Assembly (NCBI GenBank): GCA_023053575.1
Contig: JAKZAP010000014.1
Location: 2,480,001-2,544,000 of the forward strand
Length of the DNA: 64,000 nt
Direction: 5' to 3'
Source of the DNA: Branchinecta lynchi
Lineage: Eukaryota > Arthropoda > Branchiopoda > Anostraca > Branchinectidae
The position numbers were made by a program, and so were the translations under genes. Position 1 is the stretch's first letter; each line of letters starts with the position of its first letter. The notes under the pieces are model-generated. The model ran no database searches and was not told the DNA's origin. It saw only the letters and a list, made by a program, of their open reading frames with translations. This document shows, piece after piece, positions 32,961-41,021 of this stretch.

Positions 32961-33530
32961 CTACTTTACTTTTGCTTCTTTTTTGATATCCCCGTTTTTT
33001 GACTTCCTAGGTCTTCCACGTACCCCATGACCGACAACTCTTTGTGTTCCAGGAAGTGTAAGCGCTCCACCTGTGTTGACATCATCGGTTTTTTCCTTCT
33101 TAGGTCTACCACGTACACCATTACCGGTAACTTTTTGTGTTCCAGGAAGTTTTAGCGCACCACCTGTGTTGGTCATTTTATCCATAATTTTCTTACCAGC
33201 GAATGTACCCAAAGCAGCAGCACCACTTGTTAAAGCTGCCTTACCAAGGGTAATTGCTAGCGGTATTAAAAATGGAAGTAATCCACCTTTTTGAATCGCT
33301 TCTCTCATCTGCTTGTATGATACATCAATATCACAACCCTTATTATTCATTTTACATGTTTCAATTTTATCAATTTGTCGTTTACTTAAAAGTAACTTAA
33401 CTGGTTCTCGTTCATTTTGTCTACTATGACTAACACGTATCTGACATTTTTGTTTAGCATCAAAACATTTCTTCAGCTTTCCTTTCTGAAGCTTTGACAA
33501 ATAAACTGTATACTCAAATATCTCAACCAT
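32961..33530 (-). CDS. Core-like protein with two AT-hook repeats, 189 aa
   Basis: The N-terminal 80 residues are basic. A hydrophobic segment at 82-112 (GGLLPFLIPLAITLGKAAL) could insert in membrane or pack in the virion. The C-terminus is a direct repeat of about 31 residues: GGAL-LPGTQ-V-G-GVRGRP, then a basic run, occurring twice. RGRP at 140-143 and 171-174 is the core of the AT-hook, which binds the minor groove of AT-rich DNA. Together this suggests a DNA-condensing core protein comparable in role to adenoviral pX. Function is inferred; the repeats and RGRP motifs are directly visible. Confidence 0.7.
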   Translation of the reverse strand: MVEIFEYTVYLSKLQKGKLKKCFDAKQKCQIRVSHSRQNEREPVKLLLSKRQIDKIETCKMNNKGCDIDVSYKQMREAIQKGGLLPFLIPLAITLGKAALTSGAAALGTFAGKKIMDKMTNTGGALKLPGTQKVTGNGVRGRPKKEKTDDVNTGGALTLPGTQRVVGHGVRGRPRKSKNGDIKKEAKVK

Positions 33531-33560
33531 TTATTAGACAATTAATTTATCTTATATAAT

Positions 33561-34136
33561 TTATATACCAGCCATCACTTTTTCTATTCTGGAAACGAAT
33601 GGTTTGTCAACAGGTTTTTGCTCTAGAAGCCTTTTTAAAATATTTACGACTGCTCTTTCAATATTATTGATACGGTCTTGTAGGTAATCAATCTGTTTTT
33701 TAATTTCAATGTTATGAGTAATTAACGTTGTTAAATTAACAGCATCATTTTTGTTTCTAGGGTTTTGAACATTTGTTATCAATTTGTTCTCAGCATCAAT
33801 TTCTTTCTCATTAACTCGAATTATTTCTTTTACAAATAACCCTTTATCATTAATCCTTACCAATAAATTTTTAGGAGAATCATGTACCGCAGTTAATCTG
33901 TTGATATCTTCGCTAAAATACTGATTTATCCCCACTTGTTGTGCGGTAATTTCTTCTTTAAATTGATTCAGAATAATAGTCATGGATCTGAAACTAATAG
34001 CGTCCTGGTCAGCTTTCGCATCCCCTAAATTAACAATTCTCTTATCTTGTAGGTTAATATTACCGTTCTCATCAGTAACTCTCTTTTCATTCGATTCGTT
34101 AGTAACCTTTTTTCCAACACTACCGAATTTATTCAT
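33561..34136 (-). CDS. Fibre/tail-fibre-like protein candidate, 191 aa
   Basis: It contains two related blocks: NLQDKRIVNLGDAKADQDAI (about residues 28-47) and KLITNVQNPRNKNDAVNL (about 117-135). The form 'I-x-N-x-x-x-P/A-x-x-x-x-DAV' recurs in phage tail fibres and adenovirus-like fibre shafts. The last third is strongly helical (IEIKKQIDYLQDRINNIERA), a likely trimeric coiled coil. Such proteins attach at capsid vertices for host contact. The call is from motif and predicted shape; Polinton fibres vary, so moderate confidence only. Confidence 0.55.
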   Translation of the reverse strand: MNKFGSVGKKVTNESNEKRVTDENGNINLQDKRIVNLGDAKADQDAISFRSMTIILNQFKEEITAQQVGINQYFSEDINRLTAVHDSPKNLLVRINDKGLFVKEIIRVNEKEIDAENKLITNVQNPRNKNDAVNLTTLITHNIEIKKQIDYLQDRINNIERAVVNILKRLLEQKPVDKPFVSRIEKVMAGI

Positions 34137-34152
34137 TTACAACAGAATGAAA

Positions 34153-34821
34153 TTATCTAGTAAACTTTTCAAAGTTTTTCCTATAAATCAGATCTTTATC
34201 TTTTGTTTTTAAATCAATAAAGAAGAACCCGTAACCTTTGGTTGCAACCTGGAATTGTTTGAGAAAGTTCTCATTGTCTACATGATTTTGTCTGATTAAT
34301 TTTATTTCTTTTGGATTAGAACACTGAAAAAATGCGAAATAATTACATTGAAGTCTTACCACCTTTGGGGTTTTATGATAGCTCTGTGATAAATAAACAA
34401 TTGAAGCATTTTTCTTTCTCCCTCTTATGAATAAATCTTCTATTTTCTTCTGGTCTTTTTCAGTAACAAAATCATCAAAGATAATCAAGTTTTGGTATTT
34501 AGGGTCTAGGTCGTCAACATCGATAATATCATTCAGATCATTACTTACTGATAGAATATTCGTTTTACATTTTGATTCCAAAGTGTTTAAATTGTCTATA
34601 AGGTCTTTATATTTATCTTCTTCAAGATCTTTTGCATACAAGTATATTCGGTTGAAACAAATATATTCATAAATTAAATTCAAAAGTAAATTGGTTTTTC
34701 CTGTTCCAGAACTTCCGCAGATTAATAGTCTAAATGGCCACTGAGGTGCAAGTTCGTGTTTGTTCTGATAGTTATTCTTTTCACTAAAATCATACACTTT
34801 GATTGGTGCCTTTTCATTCAT
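34153..34821 (-). CDS. Polinton DNA-packaging ATPase (FtsK/HerA-A32 type)
   Basis: 222 residues with Walker A GSSGTGKT at 36-43 and Walker B NLIIFDD at about 111-117. The arrangement 'WPFRLLICGSSGTGKTNLLL' near the start and a sensor-like 'SIVYLSQSYH' downstream are typical of the A32-like packaging ATPases of Polintons, adintoviruses and nucleocytoviruses. It pumps the genome into preformed capsids. The gene is intact, and its ATG follows a tandem-repeat spacer. Confidence 0.92.
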   Translation of the reverse strand: MNEKAPIKVYDFSEKNNYQNKHELAPQWPFRLLICGSSGTGKTNLLLNLIYEYICFNRIYLYAKDLEEDKYKDLIDNLNTLESKCKTNILSVSNDLNDIIDVDDLDPKYQNLIIFDDFVTEKDQKKIEDLFIRGRKKNASIVYLSQSYHKTPKVVRLQCNYFAFFQCSNPKEIKLIRQNHVDNENFLKQFQVATKGYGFFFIDLKTKDKDLIYRKNFEKFTR

Positions 34822-34851
34822 TTATCTAGGAAGAATTTTTCATTATAAGAT

Positions 34852-34989
34852 TTACTTGAGTATTTTAAGTATATACTTGAAGTTTTTAAGTAGGTACTTG
34901 AATTTTTGAAGTAGGTACTTGAAGTTTTTAAGTAGGGACTTGAAGTTTTTAAGTAGGTACTTGATTTGATTTAAGTAGGTACTTGAATT
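34852..34989. repeat. Tandem 21-22-bp repeat between polymerase and ATPase
   Basis: About six copies of 'tacttgaagtttttaagtagg' with small length changes fill the spacer between the end of the polymerase remnant and the ATPase start. It is AT-rich and imperfectly palindromic (acttgaag / cttcaagt). It may serve as the ATPase promoter or simply be slippage-derived. Confidence 0.9.
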
Positions 34990-35204
34990 TAATGTTTATA
35001 ACCTAAAGGCAAAGTTGTAAATTTATCGCTTGATACTATCCTTTTATCATCCTTAGGATCCAACGTTTTTTTATTCTGCTCTTCTAGAAACATATTGTGC
35101 TTGTATGATCTTAAGTTATACTGGGTTACAGAAAGGTTTTCAATATTTCCAAACAGTACATCCTTATAGTTTTGAAGTGTAATTTTATCTTTAACTATAT
35201 TCAT
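34989..35204 (-). pseudogene. Severed C-terminus of the Polinton polymerase
   Basis: A 71-codon frame whose content (ITLQNYKDVLFG, NLRSYKHNMFLEEQNKK, DPKDDKRI) is the typical last segment of Polinton polymerase B. It is in the same phase as the main polymerase frame and is separated from it by one TAA (35225-35223) and six codons. So a single in-frame stop divides the gene. The internal ATG at 35204 could in principle start it separately, but a free C-terminal tail has no obvious use. Confidence 0.8.
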
Positions 35205-35222
35205 TTTTATTCCTTTCAGTTT

Positions 35223-38200
35223 TTAGCTAGCTTTTGAAGGGTCTTGGTTGTCCTTTAAATAAGCATATACTTTTGATCGTAATCCAACAAATTCTGTCAT
35301 AACCTGTCCACCTAATTCATCTTTCATCATTCCTATCACTTTCTTATTCACACTAGGAAACCCATATGGATTATCTTTCGCGTAATCAGATGTATCGAAC
35401 CTCTCGTTCAAATCTTGTTTGATATCCTCATAGAAATCTTCGGTTTGAATGTCGTATATGAAAGAATCAGTATCCATATAACATAAATCTATTTTATCTC
35501 CATATTTAGGCTTCATATAATCATAATGGAATTCATACATCAATAACTTGGATAGTTCTAATACAGCAAAACCTATGTACATTGGTTTGTCTAGTTTTAT
35601 CTTTTCCTTCGACATTCTTGCCACTGAAAGGTTTTCACTAAAAATTATTTCAGATTTAAAGTTGGGCTTCTTTATTATTTTTTCTCTTGTTTCATTATCC
35701 GTTATTATTTCCATATCCGCTCGCTTCCTTACGTTTTCCATAGTTTTTCCAAAGCAAGCATTATTCATAAGCTTTAAGAAATCCTTTTCAAAATCATTTG
35801 TACCTTTAGTTCTAAGTGCTGTGTTGTGGTCTATATATCCTTTTAAGTAAGCACTTTCAGTGAATCCTAGTATTCTGTGTACTCTCTTCAATATCAAACC
35901 TTTTTGTAAATAAAATTCTAGATTCCTGTGGTGAACTACATAGTTGGTTTTATCTAATACTGTAGTACATAGCTTACCATTAAAATGTTCGGGTGCTAAT
36001 GGTAAATCCTTGTGTAATTCGTGTAGTTCTTTTGGATATTCTAAATCTACTTCATATATAGCACCTACATTCGGTATCACCGAGTTAATATGGATTTTCA
36101 GATGATTGTAATATTCGAGTGATTCGTATTCATTCCTTTCTTTCAAATCATCCGGTATTGGAATGAATTGGAAATTATTCGCTGGTAATTGTTGTGACAT
36201 AGCCCAACCATATAAATTATTAGCGTCTAAATACATTAAATAATTAGATGGTTTATCCTTATCATAACTACTCATATATTTATTATTTGCTTTTGCATAT
36301 CTCTTTATACATTGTGATACACCACCTCTTATCCCCTTTTCAATGAATGTATACATGTCTTCCTTCGAGAATAGTGGTAGTTCTACTTTTGAATGCTTTA
36401 AGAAAGAATCCCATGTCAACCCAGGAGCTGAGAAGTAATGAAGTGGATCCAAATCATAATTCCGTATACAAACGTTCCTGAAATTCTCCACAACATCTGA
36501 TAGAATTAACACATCACTTTTTAGGTACAACTTGGTATAATCAAGTAATGTTTCACAGTTAAATTGTTTCCATATAGATACCGCTCTTTTATAATCACTT
36601 TTGTCAATACCTTTCCCTGTCAACCTAGAATAAAAGCGTTCTATGGATGGTAAGTTTGTACAATTCATTTTATCGAAACTGTCTACGAATTCATACGGAT
36701 ATACCCCTTTTTTAATTATTTCTTTGAATTCTTCATCGTTATTGAAACTATTCGATGTGTACTTGAAATTCTCTCTTAGATGATTACAGGGTACTTTGCA
36801 ATCACATTTCGCTAAATTTGCTGATAGTTTGTCCAAAGATGAAGCCATAAATCTAATCGAATCTATAAACCGGATCTCATATTTTATTTCCGTATCCGTC
36901 TTTCTTATACTTATTGATTTCGAGAATGATATGAAACTTTCTGCACTTTCAAAAATTCCGTTATCAGGTATCAATTCTCTAACAAACAGATGGGAATCAT
37001 ATTTAGATAAATTATGCATTACTACTGGGATATGCCTAGGAATCCTGTATTTCATATTACATTCAGCATGAGCAAATCCTCTATCTTCTCCTGTCATGTG
37101 GTCGTGATCAAAGTGAGGATTTTCAGTAATTTCAGTTGTACAGATATGACAAGTCTTATTAATTAGTTTATTCCATTTATTCACAATTTCTGCATTGGTA
37201 TAAGTGTGGTTTCTTTGTCTGCTTTCATATTTGTTTGCAATTTCTGTGGATACTTTTGTAATGGTTTTAACAAAATGTTCTGCAGCGTCTTCACCGAAAT
37301 AATCGTAGTATTTGTTCTGGTTTGTATCAAAGGAACAGCATACCTGAAATCCATAAGCAAATGGTTTCTGTTCGGCCACTTTTATTGTTTTCTTCCCATG
37401 TACTTGATTGTACTCTTCATTATAAGACTCAAAGTCGGCTATTATGCAATAAGGTACTTTCATTTGTTTTGCAATATTTTTATATTGTATACTTGAACCT
37501 TCAGGAGGCATTATTATATCCGGATCTTCGCAATTATTTTTTATTTCATGTTTTTCAAAGCATTCTTCCTTCTTAAAATGCCTTCCGCAATAAGTGCAGA
37601 GGTATGTCTTTGTTTTCTTTTTAGATATTTGAGGACCAACTAATCTGCTCAGATCCTTTACCAGTACATAATGATTATCGAAATATAATAAATTAATAAT
37701 ATGTTTAGCTTTTTTGCCATTGATTGTACTTTTTAGTATATGACTTCTGATAATTTTCTCTTTTTCAATTTGAAATAAACAAATCTTAATGTTGTATCTA
37801 TTTTCAAATTTGTGTATATCTTTAGTATCCATTGGGAAGTTGGTAACCCCTTCGAAATCAAATTCGTTCTCATATTGTTTATATTTCGAAATTCTTTCCG
37901 GATGATCCTTAGCTGGATGTAGATTTGCTAAGATAGACCAAAGGAAACATTTCTGGTCGCTATTTTCAATATTCAGACAAGCTCTTTTATTTTTTACGAA
38001 ATCTGGCAGTATTTTAAACGTTCCTCCCATGTAAGATTCTATTCGTGTCATCCTATAATCAATTCCTTCATACCGACTGAATTGTAGCCCAGATCGGGGG
38101 GTATTACTTAAAGAACTAAGTCTCTTGTTATTATCATCCAAATGATTATGAGTAAGAATGCTATTTTTATTTAAAATCCAAGAAGTACTGTTGTAATATA

Positions 38201-38828
38201 CTACTACTTCTTCATCATTCTCCTGTCGATGGAAAATAACACGAGTTACAAACTGAACTCTATATTGATTTATTTCGTTCATTCGCCGCTGTATATCTGC
38301 GAAAGTAAAAGCAATAAGAGTATGCTCGTCAACTCCATTACCTTGAACTGAAACGTTTACAGTGAATATATTCTCACTTTCGCTAAAAATAGTAGGCTGC
38401 TGTTCTTCTTCCGTTCTAAATACATGATCAGGAATTAATTTTTCTTCTTTAATTTTTTTCTTATTTATGAAGAGAGTTGATAAATCAATTACTTTCTGTC
38501 TACTGTTATCACGTCTTTCTGTTTGATCTCTTATGATATCTCTATTTTTCTGTACGGAATCTTTATGTTTGGTAATAATATTATTATAGTATTCTTCAAC
38601 CTTTTGTATGACTTCTTCTCGGTTTCCGCGAGTTGATAGGTTCTTGTTTTTCAGAAATTTCTTTAATTCGCTTGTCTCTTTTTCTTTGTTATCATTGTAT
38701 TCTTGTTTTAGTTTTGTAATGGTGATATTATTTTCTCTTATCTCATCTTCCAGAATGGTTCGTAATCTCGGTTCTGGTTTGTAGTCGGATGGTCTGTTCT
38801 TTATGAGTTCTTTCGTTTCTGCGTTCAA
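35223..38828 (-). CDS. Protein-primed DNA polymerase B (Polinton), main frame
   Basis: 1201 codons before a premature TAA. In order: SAP-like motif (about 52-84), a conserved 'KCFLW ... HYVL' region resembling OTU-like folds (288-395), a Cys/His zinc motif (411-433), 3'-5' exonuclease motifs DFE (465), NLSKYD (606-611) and YLKSD (768-772), an HNH-like Cys/His cluster (560-590) inserted between the first two, then polymerase motif A LDANNLYG (867-874), motif B LMNNACFGK (1020-1028) and motif C YMDTDS (1117-1122). All catalytic residues are present. The enzyme copies the element using a protein primer. The frame starts at TTG, not ATG: the likely real start is the SAP-type frame upstream. An in-frame stop removes the last 70-odd residues. 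Confidence 0.95.
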   Translation of the reverse strand: MNAETKELIKNRPSDYKPEPRLRTILEDEIRENNITITKLKQEYNDNKEKETSELKKFLKNKNLSTRGNREEVIQKVEEYYNNIITKHKDSVQKNRDIIRDQTERRDNSRQKVIDLSTLFINKKKIKEEKLIPDHVFRTEEEQQPTIFSESENIFTVNVSVQGNGVDEHTLIAFTFADIQRRMNEINQYRVQFVTRVIFHRQENDEEVVVYYNSTSWILNKNSILTHNHLDDNNKRLSSLSNTPRSGLQFSRYEGIDYRMTRIESYMGGTFKILPDFVKNKRACLNIENSDQKCFLWSILANLHPAKDHPERISKYKQYENEFDFEGVTNFPMDTKDIHKFENRYNIKICLFQIEKEKIIRSHILKSTINGKKAKHIINLLYFDNHYVLVKDLSRLVGPQISKKKTKTYLCTYCGRHFKKEECFEKHEIKNNCEDPDIIMPPEGSSIQYKNIAKQMKVPYCIIADFESYNEEYNQVHGKKTIKVAEQKPFAYGFQVCCSFDTNQNKYYDYFGEDAAEHFVKTITKVSTEIANKYESRQRNHTYTNAEIVNKWNKLINKTCHICTTEITENPHFDHDHMTGEDRGFAHAECNMKYRIPRHIPVVMHNLSKYDSHLFVRELIPDNGIFESAESFISFSKSISIRKTDTEIKYEIRFIDSIRFMASSLDKLSANLAKCDCKVPCNHLRENFKYTSNSFNNDEEFKEIIKKGVYPYEFVDSFDKMNCTNLPSIERFYSRLTGKGIDKSDYKRAVSIWKQFNCETLLDYTKLYLKSDVLILSDVVENFRNVCIRNYDLDPLHYFSAPGLTWDSFLKHSKVELPLFSKEDMYTFIEKGIRGGVSQCIKRYAKANNKYMSSYDKDKPSNYLMYLDANNLYGWAMSQQLPANNFQFIPIPDDLKERNEYESLEYYNHLKIHINSVIPNVGAIYEVDLEYPKELHELHKDLPLAPEHFNGKLCTTVLDKTNYVVHHRNLEFYLQKGLILKRVHRILGFTESAYLKGYIDHNTALRTKGTNDFEKDFLKLMNNACFGKTMENVRKRADMEIITDNETREKIIKKPNFKSEIIFSENLSVARMSKEKIKLDKPMYIGFAVLELSKLLMYEFHYDYMKPKYGDKIDLCYMDTDSFIYDIQTEDFYEDIKQDLNERFDTSDYAKDNPYGFPSVNKKVIGMMKDELGGQVMTEFVGLRSKVYAYLKDNQDPSKAS

Positions 38829-39045
38829 TTTTAATTTTATCTTCAGCTATCAAAATATACTTATTAAGATGGTTTATTATATTATTTGTTATTTCATGTT
38901 TCTTAGCTCCATTTGTTTTGATTTTATTAATTTTCGCATAAGTCCGCAGTTCATTATATGTGTATAGCGATAATCTTTGTATAACCGCTTTGTTGTTTGA
39001 TATAACCTTTTTACAAAGCTGAATAACCTCTGTAGTATTCATCAT
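38743..39045 (-). CDS. SAP-like N-terminal frame of the polymerase
   Basis: A 100-codon frame with ATG at 39045 after CCTATTAA, like the other leaders. Residues 27-63 (TYNELRTYAKINKIKTNGAK...) look like a SAP DNA-binding helix pair, parallel to the one at the start of the main polymerase frame. The two frames overlap in different phases around 38830-38850. Since the polymerase frame lacks an ATG, this frame is probably its true N-terminus, displaced by a single-base shift in an A-rich stretch. It could also be an independent small protein. Confidence 0.65.
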   Translation of the reverse strand: MMNTTEVIQLCKKVISNNKAVIQRLSLYTYNELRTYAKINKIKTNGAKKHEITNNIINHLNKYILIAEDKIKIERRNERTHKEQTIRLQTRTEITNHSGR

Positions 39046-39346
39046 TTAATAGGGGAACATTTTTATTAATTAATTTCTCCCGTCTGCGTTTTCTCAGCCG
39101 TAAAGAAAAGCACTGGTTTTCCAAATCCTTTACTATGTATTTTCCGACGCCCTTATGGGTTTCGCACATGCTTTACTACTAGTCACGGGTTTCCTTTATT
39201 CTTTACTACTCTTGACGAAATCGGCATTTGGTTACTACTCTTAACGAAAATCCGCTTTCGGTTACTACTCTTGACGAAATCGGCATTTGGTTACTACTCT
39301 TTATGTTGTTAGAAATATTTTTCGAAACAATTTTATTATATTATAA
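39046..39346. promoter_or_regulatory. Divergent spacer with 30-bp tandem repeats
   Basis: A 300-bp spacer between the minus-strand replication block and a plus-strand gene, so it must hold promoters in both directions. From 39203 to 39300 it has about 3.3 tandem copies of a 29-30-bp unit beginning 'ttactactcttgacgaaatc'. Two diverged 'tttactactagtcacggg' words precede them. No clear TATA box is seen on the plus side except AT-rich 'ttttattatattataa' just before the ATG. Confidence 0.6.
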
Positions 39347-39766
39347 ATGGAAGAATTAGAAAAGAAAATGTATGTTTACCGTCGCAGTTACAAGTACTAC
39401 AATCATATAAGTAATAGCTTACTTTTATCCAAATTTCTCTTCTCGGCAGCAGGAATGTCTGCGTTTCTATTGCTACCTTTAGCTTCTTTAAGTTTGGGTT
39501 CTGTTATCATCGAAATAGTCGAAAAACATTTAAACATTGCAGATAGAAAAGCAGAATACAGAACGACTTATGATTTTTATACTGAATTGATATCGTTGTT
39601 AAAATGTGGACAGTTAACGGTTGAAGAAGTTATTCAGCGAGAAACAGAGATGCGTAAAACCTTTCGATTTTTTCCTCGCGAAAAATATATGAAACAAGTC
39701 CGTCTGAATGGCTATAAATATTGCAAGAATACATCAATAGTTCAGAAGAATGTTCCACCAGTGTGA
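39347..39766 (+). CDS. Polinton membrane protein, 139 aa
   Basis: The only plus-strand gene of the main cluster. The N-terminus is basic and Tyr-rich (YVYRRSYKYYNHI). A long hydrophobic stretch at about 23-58 (LLLSKFLFSAAGMSAFLLLPL and on) predicts one or two transmembrane helices, then a charged helical C-terminal half with LLKCGQLTVEEVIQRETEMR. Short membrane proteins with this layout are often found in animal Polintons, and their role is unknown; host-membrane interaction is a guess. Stop at 39764-39766. Confidence 0.65.
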   Translation: MEELEKKMYVYRRSYKYYNHISNSLLLSKFLFSAAGMSAFLLLPLASLSLGSVIIEIVEKHLNIADRKAEYRTTYDFYTELISLLKCGQLTVEEVIQRETEMRKTFRFFPREKYMKQVRLNGYKYCKNTSIVQKNVPPV

Positions 39767-39857
39767 CTCTTCACACATAACCACCACCTAGCAACAAAAT
39801 CTAGCTTATAACTCAATCAATGAAACACCAATTTATTGAGAAAACTTAATTCAACAT

Positions 39858-40277
39858 TTATAGACTCAGATTATCAAAATCAATCAACACTTCATCGGAT
39901 AAGAAAACTTGCGCAGGATGCTCCTCGAGTAATGAAGACAATATCTCATCCTCTTGGATCGCTTTGCGAATAGCTTTTTCATTTTCGACGATGCAATAGT
40001 ACCCTTTCCCACAGAAAGCTATTCCAGGATATTCGCGGACTAATCCATACAACTGAAGATATCTTCTTATTGTTGATTTGCTTTCTCCATATTTCTTAAA
40101 TCGTTCTTCAAGAAAACACTTGTATAGATTCTCAGGGTTGTCATTGAACAGTTTTTGCATGTACGCATACACTTCACCTTTTTTCGCTTTTAGTAACACT
40201 GATAAATAATCCGAATACACCTCCACTTTATTTAAATCAATAATTAAACGTTCTGCTTGTTCCAAATGACTCCACAT
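39858..40277 (-). CDS. Unknown Polinton cargo, downstream frame (139 aa)
   Basis: I do not recognise the protein. It has a helical middle (VYSDYLSVLLKAKKGEVYAY) with a possible small domain at 60-110 (FKKYGESKSTIRRYLQLYGL, then YPGIAFCGKGYY). It overlaps the upstream frame by 34 bases in another phase. Either the pair is a translationally coupled unit or one gene broken by a base shift. The cluster is driven, I infer, by the heat-shock-like promoter near 41.0 kb. Confidence 0.55.
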   Translation of the reverse strand: MWSHLEQAERLIIDLNKVEVYSDYLSVLLKAKKGEVYAYMQKLFNDNPENLYKCFLEERFKKYGESKSTIRRYLQLYGLVREYPGIAFCGKGYYCIVENEKAIRKAIQEDEILSSLLEEHPAQVFLSDEVLIDFDNLSL

Positions 40278-40573
40278 ATTTTGCTGCTCAGCACCTTCTT
40301 GATGTTTACGTCCACTTTGAAGTTTCCAAACCTTCGCGAAGCATGTAAATTCACTTTAATATCGGCTAAAAACTGCACGCTCTTCTCTTTTTTCTTGTCA
40401 ACAGAGGAACACGCTGTCGTACGGTCTTCACCTTCGACTTCATCTGAGGCTGTGACTACCTTACTCCACAGCGAAAGGAATGTTTCTTGCTCCGATTTCT
40501 CCAGTTTGAACAACCCATTCATATACTTTTTCGGAATGGTTGCTGTTTTCTTCTGAATACCTTCGCTGTTCAT
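40244..40573 (-). CDS. Unknown Polinton cargo, upstream frame
   Basis: The open frame extends to 40633, but the sequence just before the ATG at 40573 is 'tttttattttcag', a good splice acceptor. The start may therefore be MNSEGIQKK at 40573, with a leader exon farther upstream ending at the GTAAGT-type donor at 40879-40874. The product has a basic N-terminus, an acidic middle (ASDEVEGEDRTT) and a strand-like end (FGNFKVDVNIKKVLSSKI). No family recognised. If unspliced, the 129-codon version starting at 40633 would apply. Confidence 0.5.
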   Translation of the reverse strand: MNSEGIQKKTATIPKKYMNGLFKLEKSEQETFLSLWSKVVTASDEVEGEDRTTACSSVDKKKEKSVQFLADIKVNLHASRRFGNFKVDVNIKKVLSSKICGVIWNKQNV

Positions 40574-40605
40574 CTGAAAATAAAAATCTTTTAACGACCT
40601 TGATG

Positions 40606-40750
40606 ATTCCTTTACAGAATTTTTGAAGGCCATTTGGTTCCTACATCATCTCGTGTGACGCGCTTCGCAACATTATCTAACCCAGATAATTCCTTTACAG
40701 AATTTTTGAAGGCCATTTGATTCCTACGTCATCTCGTGTGACGCGCTTCG
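40606..40750. repeat. 62-bp direct duplication over the cargo gene start
   Basis: 40606-40667 and 40689-40750 are near-identical (only two or three differences) and share 'tttacagaatttttgaaggc' and 'atctcgtgtgacgcgcttcg'. Each copy carries a possible minus-strand ATG (40633, 40712). In the splicing model the repeats fall inside the leader intron. Confidence 0.85.
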
Positions 40751-40958
40751 TCATCTGATAACTCGTTTGGTATATTTGATATTTGCGTAATTGTTTGTTT
40801 CAGATGAAGCTATTCCTATCTTGCTAGATATCTACCTGGATATCCTTGTTTTTATCGCTAGAAAACTAAAAATACTTACATTGGAAATTTTTTCTTTCTT
40901 CAACACCTTCTTAATCTCAACTTGTTTACAAATGTCTCCTTAACCAGATGCGCGACAC

Positions 40959-40967
40959 TATATATAT
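40959..40967 (-). promoter_or_regulatory. TATA box next to heat-shock elements
   Basis: TATATATAT directly abuts the proximal heat-shock element. In the minus direction the order is distal element, proximal element, TATA, then the cargo gene, the layout of a classical heat-shock promoter. Confidence 0.55.
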
Positions 40968-40980
40968 TCTCGAATCTTCT
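40966..40980. promoter_or_regulatory. Heat-shock element, three perfect pentamers
   Basis: ATTCTCGAATCTTCT contains nTTCn-nGAAn-nTTCn in exact 5-bp register (TTC at 40967, GAA at 40972, TTC at 40977). Three alternating units are the minimal high-affinity HSF trimer site. Confidence 0.7.
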
Positions 40981-41021
40981 CCGCTGAGTCTTGTTATCTG
41001 CTGGAGGTGACGCATCTAAAT

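Noticed and set aside
34852..34989. CRISPR array
   Set aside because: The repeats are contiguous with no spacers, and the context is a eukaryotic transposon.
35548..37576. Plus-strand frames across the polymerase (for example 36796-37071)
   Set aside because: Antisense shadows of the conserved polymerase frame, without motifs of their own.
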